A stretch of 5,633 nt of DNA from a bacterium (GTDB lineage: Bacteria; CG03), in assembly GCA_013791675.1 (NCBI GenBank), contig VMTI01000094.1:1-5633 (forward strand). Reading direction: 5' to 3'. Under the pieces are notes generated by a model. The model made no database searches. It saw only the letters and a list, made by a program, of their open reading frames with translations, and was not told where the DNA came from. The stretch's first letter is position 1. Each line of letters begins with the position of its first letter. Of the stretch, positions 1-5,238 are shown in pieces. The position numbers were made by a program, and so were the translations under genes.

Positions 1-53
1 AGCGCCGTGTCCGTAAGGGAAAGGACATTAGGGCTGACTTTATTTTCATACAT
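1..53 (-). CDS. ExbD/TolR-family proton-channel subunit, N-terminal fragment (cut by window edge)
   Basis: Only 17 full codons are visible; they read MYENKVSPNVLSLTDTA. The motif Pro-Asn-Val, four residues, Asp15, then the start of a hydrophobic run matches the N-terminus of ExbD/TolR. In E. coli ExbD the same Asn-Val sits five residues before the essential membrane aspartate Asp25. ExbD/TolR pairs with ExbB/TolQ in the inner membrane, and this Asp takes part in proton flow. The Thr-Pro usually found just before the Asp is absent here (Leu-Ser-Leu-Thr-Asp). The ATG at 53..51 overlaps the exbB-like stop by 8 bp (ATGTATGA), and a GAGGAG lies 10 nt upstream at 64-69, so coupled translation is likely. 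A second ATG at 49..47 opens another frame with no ExbD character. The position right after an ExbB gene strongly supports the call; the rest of the protein, including its periplasmic domain, is outside the window. Confidence 0.78.
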   Translation of the reverse strand, partial: MYENKVSPNVLSLTDTA

Positions 54-687
54 TCTCTTTTTTCTCCTCGTGTCTTATCTTTAATTCCGTTATTATTTCA
101 TCTCGGACAATAGAAAGAGCCTGCACGTTGACGGATATTTTTCTTACGAGATAATTATAAAGAATTACTGCGGGGACAGCTATGCATATTCCCGCCGCTG
201 TTGTAACGAGCGCTTCAGCCACGCCGACGGCTATGACTTCGCCTCCGCCAGAGCCGGTTGACGCGATGCTCTGGAAGGATTTGATTATCCCGACAACCGT
301 TCCCAGAAGGCCGACCAGCGGAGCGATATGGCTGGCGGTGCCTATTACGCCGACGTTGTTTTCCATATGGACTTTCTCTATATTGATTACGTTTGTCATG
401 AGTTCATAAATAATTACGGTATCTCTATCGGGTTCGGCGAGTCCTGTTTCCACCATTCTGGATACGGGCGCGGGTTCTTTCCGGCAAGTGCTGATGATCT
501 CGGCGAACTTGTTTTCCGCAATCATTCTTTTTATCCTCTGACAGAATTCCCGGATGTCTTTTCTGTTTTTGACAAAATAGATAATTCTCTCTATGGCATA
601 GGTCAGAGACACCAGCGAAATGAGCATAAGTATCCACATGGCGAAACTTTTTATAAAGACCCCACTAACGGATAATTCCTGTAACAT
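46..687 (-). CDS. ExbB/TolQ/MotA-family proton channel protein
   Basis: This 213-aa inner-membrane protein is the channel subunit of an ExbB-ExbD or TolQ-TolR type motor, which uses the proton-motive force to act on the envelope. Three membrane segments are visible: about 10-39, 112-137 and 153-181, with a cytoplasmic loop (40-110) between the first two. Family signatures are clear: A122-PLVGLLGTVVG-133 in TM2 and A157-EALVTTAAG-166, then a VPA...YN stretch, in TM3. Thr130, Glu158 and Thr163 match E. coli ExbB Thr148, Glu176 and Thr181, with identical spacing (28 and 5 residues). A Gly-rich patch (145-149) lies between TM2 and TM3, and the C-terminus is charged. The start is fixed by a perfect TAAGGAGG five bases before the ATG. 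The gene follows the TPR gene with no gap and overlaps the ExbD gene. ExbB, TolQ and gliding-motor AglR-type members cannot be told apart from this sequence, so no symbol is given. Confidence 0.95.
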   Translation of the reverse strand: MLQELSVSGVFIKSFAMWILMLISLVSLTYAIERIIYFVKNRKDIREFCQRIKRMIAENKFAEIISTCRKEPAPVSRMVETGLAEPDRDTVIIYELMTNVINIEKVHMENNVGVIGTASHIAPLVGLLGTVVGIIKSFQSIASTGSGGGEVIAVGVAEALVTTAAGICIAVPAVILYNYLVRKISVNVQALSIVRDEIITELKIRHEEKKENV

Positions 688-3600
688 TTATTCCTCCTTA
701 GGGGCAGGATTTACCGATCCCTGCCGATACTGGTTCCCTCTTACCTCTTTTTTATCATTGATTTCGTTTATTTTTGCTTCCGCGGCTGCTATCCATTCCT
801 CGTTATCCGCAGTTTCCATAATTTTTTTGTAAACAAGAATAGCTTCATCATAAAGCGCTTCTTTTGTGTAAATTTCCGCGAGATTCACCAGCCCCGTCAG
901 GTAAAATATTTTATCCGGTTTTTCCAGATTTTGGAGTTTAACATAATAGCGTTTTGCGTTTTCACTATCCCCGGCTTTCTGATAACATTCCGCTGCGCGG
1001 TAAAGCGTTTCGGATACGGATGCGAAGTATTTTTCCGAGTCCGCGTAATTCTTTGCGGCTTCTTTATAATTGCCTGTGTTGCGGTTAATTTCAGCTATCT
1101 GAAACATTGCATGGCCTTTCTTTTCGTGTGACGGATATTTTTTTATAAAGGCCTCGTACCCGGCGATGGCGTCTTCCCATTTCTTCAGCTTTTTATAGCA
1201 GAGAGCTTTGTTGATAGCCGCGTCGGGCGCGAAGCCTTCTGATGACGGGTCATCCGCCAGAGCGCTGTAATGAAGGCCTGACTCCTCTATCCTTCCCAGT
1301 TTAAAGAGTGCGTTAGCCATGTGGAACTCGGCGGCATAACGCCGGCTGTTTTCGGGAAAACTGTTTATAAAGTTATTGAACGCGTTTACGGCTTCCTTGT
1401 TATCCCCCGCCATATAGAGACTTTCCGCGAGGTAGTACAGGGACAGTTCTGACGATTGCGTTTGAGGATAGTCAATGATGATTTTCCGGAAGATTTTCGC
1501 GGCGTTAACGTATTGTTTTTTTTCAAAAGCACTTGTGCCGAGCTGCCAGTAAGCCTCGCCCGCCAGATCTCCGTCAGGATAGAGTTTTATGAAATCCGCG
1601 AGGCCCTGTCCCCCCGAATCTTTCCGGCCTTTTTCATAATATGCCATTCTGATATTTTCAAGGATTTCTTCTTCTTTTTCATCGCCGGGATAGAGTTGTA
1701 TAAATTTTTTATACTGAGAAATAGCCTGTGTGAAGTTTCCGCTGTTGTAATAACTTTGAGCTATGCGCATCTGCGCGTCTTTACAGGATTCGCCATCGGG
1801 AAAGAGCAGCTTTATTTTGCTGTAATAAAATATGGCGTTCTTGTAGTTGCCGAGGCCGAAACTTGTATAGGCGAGCCGGTTATAAGCTTTAAGGGTGTAT
1901 TCGGAATTTCCATAGATTATTTTCTTCCAGCATTTTTGCGCCTCGTCAATGAGATGGAGTTTGAAAAAACATTCCCCCTGCATGAATAATGCCTCATAAA
2001 TACCGACGTCGCCGCCATAGCTTTTTACAAAATCTTTATAATCGGATATTGCTTTCCGGTAATTACCCGCGTTAAAAAAAAGTCCCGCGGAAACGAGAAG
2101 GGATGTTTTTCCTACGGATTTATCGTCTATAAATTTTTCGGAAAATTCACGGTTTTTAAGTTCCGCGGCGGGGAATTCTCCCTTTATAACTTTGCAGGCT
2201 ATATTTCCGCTTTCCGCGAATTTGACCGCGGGAGCCCCCGAATATTTCTCTATAATATATTCAAACGTTTTTTCGGCTTCGTCAATTTTACCGCCGTTGT
2301 AATAAGCGTCCGCTATAAGATAATACGCCCATGCTTTCCATCGGTCAGTGAAAAGGCCTTCTGTGTCGGCTAAGGCCAGTATGCTTGTGATAAGCGTATC
2401 GTTGTTTCCTGAATTGACGTGTTGAAGAGCCAGCATAAATAAAGCTTTGCCTCTTGTCTCATCGTCGGAGACACTGTTTATTATCCCCTGAAATACGGCA
2501 GCCGCATTAGGGGCATTCCCTTTTTTGTAAAGACACATCGCTTTCAGCAGCAGGATGTCTTTTTCAATATTATGAGATTTTATGCGGGGGTCTTTTAATA
2601 TTTTTTCGCAGAGTAAAAGGGAATCACCGTATTTTTCCGTATTATAATAGAGAAGGGCAAGGTCGCATGCGGCTGTCAGACTTATGAGCCGGCCGGGATA
2701 ATCCGCGATAATTCTGCGGTATTTCCCGTACGCTAAATCGTATTTTTTGATTTTAGCGTATGACTTCGCCCACAGATGATGTATATACGTTTCCGGTTCT
2801 TGGCCGCTGTATTTTTCCATAAAATATTCGCAGTTCGCGATGGCGGCGGTATAACGGCCCCGGTCATAACGGCAGTATCCCGTCATAAACCTGGCGTAAG
2901 GGGCGTAGTCTCCCGCGGGATATGCCCTGAGTATGGCCAGAAAAATCCCGGCCGCCGAGTCATATTCTTTCATCCTGTAATAAATTATACCCTGACAGAA
3001 CATGGCGTCATCGGCAATAGAGGATGCGCTATTTTCCCCGTGTATTTTTTTAAAAAGCGCCCCGGCCTGCAAAAGCCTGCCTTCGGCCTCCATGCACTTA
3101 GCGCGATAAAATTCACTCAGTTCCCGGTTTTCAAAGTCCGGATTGTTAATACCGGCGAAACAATCTTTTGCTTCACTGTATCTGCCCTGGTAATAAAGGA
3201 TTAATCCTTTACAATAGTTTGTCCTGTCGCTCGTCCGATATTGCTCATATTTTGAAATCAGCCGGTTCATTATGTCCAATGCTCTTTTTGTTTCCCCTTT
3301 TTTCAGGCAGCTATTTGCTATGGAAAATTCCGCCTCCGGCAAGAGCCCTCCTTTTTCGCGGCGGATTTTCTCAAAAATTTTAAGAGCTTCGTCAAATTTG
3401 CCTGTATTATACAGCGCTTCAGCCTGTCTGAATGAAGCGTATTCATAAAATCCTGATTCGCCAAACGCCGCGCCGGTTCCTAACGCCGCCGCATAATGTT
3501 CCATGGCTTTTGCATAATTTTTGTTTTTGAATTTGAGTTCTCCGAGAATATAATGTTTGTATTCTTCATTCATTCCGGCCTCTTTTTGAAGTAATTGTTC

Positions 3601-3999
3601 TAGTTTTTTTTCTTCGTTGAGATTAAATAAATTTATTACGCTTTTTTCAGGTTCCCCGAAGCCGGCAAAGACAATAGTTTTTATTTTCGCTGACATCCAG
3701 TCCGCGTTTTCCCTCTCACGGGGTTTTCCCCTGTTTGATTCGGGCAAAGAAATGCCTGCAGGGTCACTTTCCGGTGAAATATTTTCTTTTGTGAATATTT
3801 TATCCGGTTCTTCATTTATATTTTTTGCAATGTATTCAATAAGGTTTGCGGGAGATTTATCCTGCGAGGTTTCAGAATCTGCCGGAATATTTTTTGCGAT
3901 TTCAGTCGCGGGCATTTCTATTATCAGCGGCGCGGGCTCCCGCGGGATTGCTTTATAACCGAGAAAAGATATTGTCATAGCGACGAGTAAATATATCAT
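688..3999 (-). CDS. Large TPR-repeat envelope protein linked to an ExbB/ExbD motor
   Basis: This 1103-aa protein starts with a hydrophobic segment (residues 2-15), followed by a Pro/Glu/Ser-rich linker (about 19-100). From about 145 to 1062 it consists of some 23 tetratricopeptide-type helical hairpins. Clear units fall near 185-214, 329-360, 365-396, 555-585, 702-733, 740-770, 814-844, 852-881, 926-955 and 963-990, with the usual G-x-Y/F-x-x-A and Y-P landmarks. The tail (1083-1103) is polar. Many units resemble the repeats of YbgF/CpoB and of outer-membrane assembly lipoproteins. TPR solenoids bind proteins, so a role as a periplasmic scaffold for the downstream ExbB/ExbD motor is inferred from operon order. 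The start ATG overlaps the upstream stop (ATGA) and has no Shine-Dalgarno sequence, so it probably depends on coupling. The n-region has no basic residues, so the segment is a poor signal peptide or a short anchor. In-frame codons just upstream of the ATG do encode basic residues but contain no ATG, GTG or TTG. Substrate and exact function are unknown. Confidence 0.9.
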   Translation of the reverse strand: MIYLLVAMTISFLGYKAIPREPAPLIIEMPATEIAKNIPADSETSQDKSPANLIEYIAKNINEEPDKIFTKENISPESDPAGISLPESNRGKPRERENADWMSAKIKTIVFAGFGEPEKSVINLFNLNEEKKLEQLLQKEAGMNEEYKHYILGELKFKNKNYAKAMEHYAAALGTGAAFGESGFYEYASFRQAEALYNTGKFDEALKIFEKIRREKGGLLPEAEFSIANSCLKKGETKRALDIMNRLISKYEQYRTSDRTNYCKGLILYYQGRYSEAKDCFAGINNPDFENRELSEFYRAKCMEAEGRLLQAGALFKKIHGENSASSIADDAMFCQGIIYYRMKEYDSAAGIFLAILRAYPAGDYAPYARFMTGYCRYDRGRYTAAIANCEYFMEKYSGQEPETYIHHLWAKSYAKIKKYDLAYGKYRRIIADYPGRLISLTAACDLALLYYNTEKYGDSLLLCEKILKDPRIKSHNIEKDILLLKAMCLYKKGNAPNAAAVFQGIINSVSDDETRGKALFMLALQHVNSGNNDTLITSILALADTEGLFTDRWKAWAYYLIADAYYNGGKIDEAEKTFEYIIEKYSGAPAVKFAESGNIACKVIKGEFPAAELKNREFSEKFIDDKSVGKTSLLVSAGLFFNAGNYRKAISDYKDFVKSYGGDVGIYEALFMQGECFFKLHLIDEAQKCWKKIIYGNSEYTLKAYNRLAYTSFGLGNYKNAIFYYSKIKLLFPDGESCKDAQMRIAQSYYNSGNFTQAISQYKKFIQLYPGDEKEEEILENIRMAYYEKGRKDSGGQGLADFIKLYPDGDLAGEAYWQLGTSAFEKKQYVNAAKIFRKIIIDYPQTQSSELSLYYLAESLYMAGDNKEAVNAFNNFINSFPENSRRYAAEFHMANALFKLGRIEESGLHYSALADDPSSEGFAPDAAINKALCYKKLKKWEDAIAGYEAFIKKYPSHEKKGHAMFQIAEINRNTGNYKEAAKNYADSEKYFASVSETLYRAAECYQKAGDSENAKRYYVKLQNLEKPDKIFYLTGLVNLAEIYTKEALYDEAILVYKKIMETADNEEWIAAAEAKINEINDKKEVRGNQYRQGSVNPAPKEE
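693..700 (-). promoter_or_regulatory. Perfect Shine-Dalgarno for the ExbB gene
   Basis: The minus strand reads TAAGGAGG, a full 8-nt match to the anti-SD sequence, five bases before the ATG at 687. It lies inside the last codons of the TPR gene (Lys-Glu-Glu-stop), and the TPR stop abuts the ATG. This fixes the ExbB start and suggests high, coupled translation. Confidence 0.9.
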
Positions 4000-4229
4000 T
4001 TGTTTTTGTGACGCCCGTTTTTTAGCGAAACGTCGGGCTTCCGCTTTGTTTTCCAGGGGAGGAAAACGCTAAGCGAGTCCAGCCATTTTTCCAAAACAGA
4101 TTTTTTGAACCGCCATGAGCCGCCTATTTTAAAACAGGGTATTCTTTTGTTTGCAATCATTCTGTAAATAGTTTTTTCATTCAACTGCAGGTAATCAGCC
4201 ACCTGTTTAATGGTTAATATTTCTTGCAT
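3996..4229 (-). CDS. Excisionase-family (HTH_17, MerR-like) DNA-binding protein
   Basis: This 77-aa protein has a winged helix-turn-helix of the excisionase/HTH_17 family. Residues 4-50 carry the usual pattern: I4-LTIKQVADYLQLNEKTIYR-23, the turn before R29-IP, then the wing K34-IGGSWRF-41 and a closing helix to W49-L50. The tail (58-77) is strongly basic. Despite the family name, nothing here suggests phage excision: there is no integrase or att site, and such domains also occur in small chromosomal regulators. I chose the ATG at 4229 over the in-frame ATG at 4265 for three reasons. The domain normally starts at this Met, a GGGAGAA precedes it, and the upstream ATG overlaps the -10 box of a consensus promoter, so it would not be in that transcript. 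The gene is first in the operon and overlaps the TPR gene by ATGA. It may regulate its own promoter. An A_AAA_AAC heptamer in codons 69-71 could allow a -1 shift into the TPR frame. Confidence 0.88.
   Translation of the reverse strand: MQEILTIKQVADYLQLNEKTIYRMIANKRIPCFKIGGSWRFKKSVLEKWLDSLSVFLPWKTKRKPDVSLKNGRHKNK
4017..4023 (-). other. Candidate -1 frameshift heptamer A_AAA_AAC
   Basis: In the HTH reading frame the codons are CTA AAA AAC (Leu69-Lys70-Asn71), so the heptamer has the X_XXY_YYZ phase needed for -1 slippage. The -1 frame continues AAA AAA CGG GCG TCA CAA AAA CAA ATG, which is exactly the TPR frame and has no stop codon. The product would have 71 HTH residues, six linker residues (RASQKQ) and all 1103 TPR residues, about 1180 aa in total. 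I see no upstream SD-like stimulator and no convincing downstream hairpin, and A_AAA_AAC is a weaker shift site in E. coli than A_AAA_AAG. Phase and frame are observed; function is speculative. Confidence 0.3.
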
Positions 4230-4237
4230 CAAAATAA

Positions 4238-4244
4238 TTCTCCC
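4238..4244 (-). promoter_or_regulatory. Shine-Dalgarno for the HTH gene (decides the start)
   Basis: The minus strand reads GGGAGAA, with the GGGAG core ten bases before the ATG at 4229. It supports that start over the upstream in-frame ATG at 4265, which has no SD and sits within the promoter. Confidence 0.65.
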
Positions 4245-4263
4245 AAATTTTCTAGCATTGCAC

Positions 4264-4293
4264 ATTATAATACCAAAATGTCTATTTTGTCAA
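4264..4293 (-). promoter_or_regulatory. Consensus sigma-70 promoter of the HTH-TPR-exbB-exbD operon
   Basis: On the minus strand a perfect -35 TTGACA (4293-4288) and a perfect -10 TATAAT (4269-4264) are separated by 18 bp. Transcription would start near 4256-4259, giving a leader of about 30 nt that contains the SD at 4238-4244. No other promoter of this quality is visible upstream of the four coupled genes. Both boxes are full consensus, so unregulated expression would be strong; the inverted repeat in the spacer suggests repression. Confidence 0.85.
4274..4289. promoter_or_regulatory. Inverted repeat (candidate operator) between -35 and -10
   Basis: The minus strand reads CAAAAT-AGAC-ATTTTG, perfect 6-bp arms around a 4-bp centre, overlapping the last two bases of the -35 box and filling most of the spacer. 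A dimeric repressor bound here would block RNA polymerase. The adjacent HTH protein (autoregulation) or the divergent response regulator are the obvious candidates, but no binding is shown. Confidence 0.45.
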
Positions 4294-4297
4294 CACT

Positions 4298-4322
4298 CCA
4301 TCCGCCCACGCCATCCGCCCAC
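4298..4322. repeat. Tandem 12-bp direct repeat CCATCCGCCCAC x2
   Basis: Two exact copies (4298-4309 and 4311-4322) are separated by one G, a period of 13 bp, starting 4 bp upstream of the operon -35 box. The C-rich plus strand continues to about 4350. The position suits an activator site, and OmpR-family proteins often bind direct repeats, although usually with a period near 10-11 bp. It could equally be slippage-derived filler. Confidence 0.5.
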
Positions 4323-4360
4323 CACTTGTCGCCCTGCCACCACGCACATACAAAACACAC

Positions 4361-4382
4361 GGCAGACGGGGGGGGGCAGACG
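4361..4382. repeat. Direct repeat GGCAGACG x2 around a G9 tract
   Basis: Copies lie at 4361-4368 and 4375-4382 (period 14 bp). A run of nine G (4368-4376) spans the end of the first copy and the start of the second. It sits about 18 bp upstream of the response-regulator -35 box. The homopolymer could vary in length by slippage and change the geometry of upstream regulatory sites. The stretch from about 4294 to 4399 holds no gene. Confidence 0.5.
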
Positions 4383-4399
4383 TGACGAAGGGGGACATG

Positions 4400-4427
4400 T
4401 TGCACTTTGTTTGGAATATTTTATAAT
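4400..4427 (+). promoter_or_regulatory. Probable sigma-70 promoter of the response-regulator gene
   Basis: A perfect TATAAT at 4422-4427 is preceded, with a 16-bp spacer, by TTGCAC (4400-4405), a weak -35 that keeps only the TTG. Transcription would start near 4434, leaving a leader of about 94 nt. The weak -35 beside a full -10 is typical of promoters that need an activator. The leader contains TGAC-N6-TGAC (4461-4474) and the small palindrome GACA-A-TGTC (4462-4470), both possible regulator contacts. Confidence 0.55.
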
Positions 4428-4512
4428 ATTGAGTACGATTATGCATTGATTTCTGTTGAGTGACAATGTCTGACCGCTTGTTTTATTTTTTAAAAATATT
4501 GATGCGAGGTAA

Positions 4513-4518
4513 AGAGGA
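4513..4518 (+). promoter_or_regulatory. Shine-Dalgarno for the response-regulator gene
   Basis: AGAGGA lies nine bases before the ATG at 4528, consistent with that start. No better start codon with an SD is seen nearby. Confidence 0.6.
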
Positions 4519-4527
4519 AATATATTT

Positions 4528-5238
4528 ATGAAAGCTTTTCGTTTTAGGAGCGTTTTAGCAAAAAACAGAATTCTGTTATTGGGCGGCGATGCTTTCCTCG
4601 CGCGTAATCTCGGCAAGGTTTTTAAAAACAGAGGTTTTATATTTCAAAGAGCGTTAAAGAGCGCGGATTACCTGAAAACCGTTCTTGAGTTTGCGCCGCA
4701 TCTTGTTGTAATGGATATAACGCCGTTTAAGGAGGGGGTAAGATTATGCGCGGCGCTGAAACAGCGTAAAAATCCGGAGCATTTGCCGGTTATCATTCTC
4801 GGCGAAGGCGGCGACAGGAACAAAAAAACGATAAAATGCCTCTCGGCCGGAGCTGAAGATTATCTTTTGAAACCCATGGATGCGGCTCTATTCATAGCGA
4901 GAATAGGCGCAATAATGCGAAGGCTGATTTTTCAGGATGTGCCCGCTGAGATTGTAAAAACGGGCGGCGTAATTTTGAATCTGACTGCTCACACCGCCGA
5001 CGCGGATTCAAAGCCGGTGAACCTGACTCCCAAGGAGTTCGCCCTGCTCTATTTTCTTATGAAGCGGGAAGGCAAAGTCCTGACAAGGAGGATGCTGATG
5101 AGAAGCGTATGGGAGAGAAAATATTTCGCAAATATGAGGACGGTTGACGTTCATATTCAATCACTCAGAAAAAAACTCAGCACACACGGGAAACACATTA
5201 TAGCCGTGGAGGGCATGGGATATAAATTTGCCGTCTGA
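4528..5238 (+). CDS. OmpR/PhoB-family response regulator with atypical receiver
   Basis: This 236-aa protein has an N-terminal receiver domain (about 13-133) and a C-terminal winged-helix DNA-binding domain (about 145-236). The winged helix is canonical: L166-TPKEFALLYFLM-178, then the recognition helix R204-TVDVHIQSLRKKL-217 and the wing hairpin ending V227-EGMGYKF-234. Compared with PhoB, the phospho-acceptor Asp (Asp63), the conserved Lys (Lys115), the switch aromatic (Tyr112) and dimer-face residues Asp111, Arg125 and Arg132 are kept. The acidic pair that binds Mg2+ is replaced by Gly19-Gly20 (Asp21 follows), the switch Thr/Ser is Gly92, and the loop after Asp63 is one residue short. Normal aspartyl phosphorylation is therefore doubtful, and the protein may work constitutively or sense by another route. 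It is transcribed away from the HTH-TPR-exbBD operon and is a candidate regulator of it. No histidine kinase gene is adjacent in the window. The fold is certain; targets are unknown. Confidence 0.94.
   Translation: MKAFRFRSVLAKNRILLLGGDAFLARNLGKVFKNRGFIFQRALKSADYLKTVLEFAPHLVVMDITPFKEGVRLCAALKQRKNPEHLPVIILGEGGDRNKKTIKCLSAGAEDYLLKPMDAALFIARIGAIMRRLIFQDVPAEIVKTGGVILNLTAHTADADSKPVNLTPKEFALLYFLMKREGKVLTRRMLMRSVWERKYFANMRTVDVHIQSLRKKLSTHGKHIIAVEGMGYKFAV

Noticed and set aside
1..49. ATG at 49..47 (ATGA overlap with the ExbB stop) as the start of the next gene
   Set aside because: Its frame gives MKIKSALMSFPLRT, which lacks the ExbD aspartate motif. The ATG at 53 gives the expected Asn-Val...Asp pattern.
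1456..1989. 177-codon plus-strand open frame
   Set aside because: It is fully antisense inside the TPR gene, whose repeat pattern is unmistakable on the other strand. Its translation is Phe-rich with no recognisable domain, and it has no SD.
2776..3204. 142-codon plus-strand open frame, and similar ones at 3617-3958 and 328-675
   Set aside because: They are antisense shadows of the TPR and ExbB genes, with no domain or ribosome-binding support.
4000..4070. Independent upstream start for the TPR protein to gain a basic n-region
   Set aside because: The frame is open back to a TAG near 4070 but has no ATG, GTG or TTG and no SD. Only CTG occurs, so a frameshift is the only plausible way to read it.
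3996..4229. Phage or integrative element excisionase
   Set aside because: The family name suggests it, but there is no integrase, att repeat or phage gene here, and HTH_17 domains are common in ordinary small regulators.
4210..4449. 79-codon plus-strand open frame
   Set aside because: It starts antisense to the HTH gene and runs through the intergenic repeats and both promoters; there is no coding signal.
4290..4616. 108-codon minus-strand open frame across the divergent intergenic region
   Set aside because: It overlaps the start of the response-regulator gene and both promoters. Its translation is low complexity, from the C/G-rich repeats.
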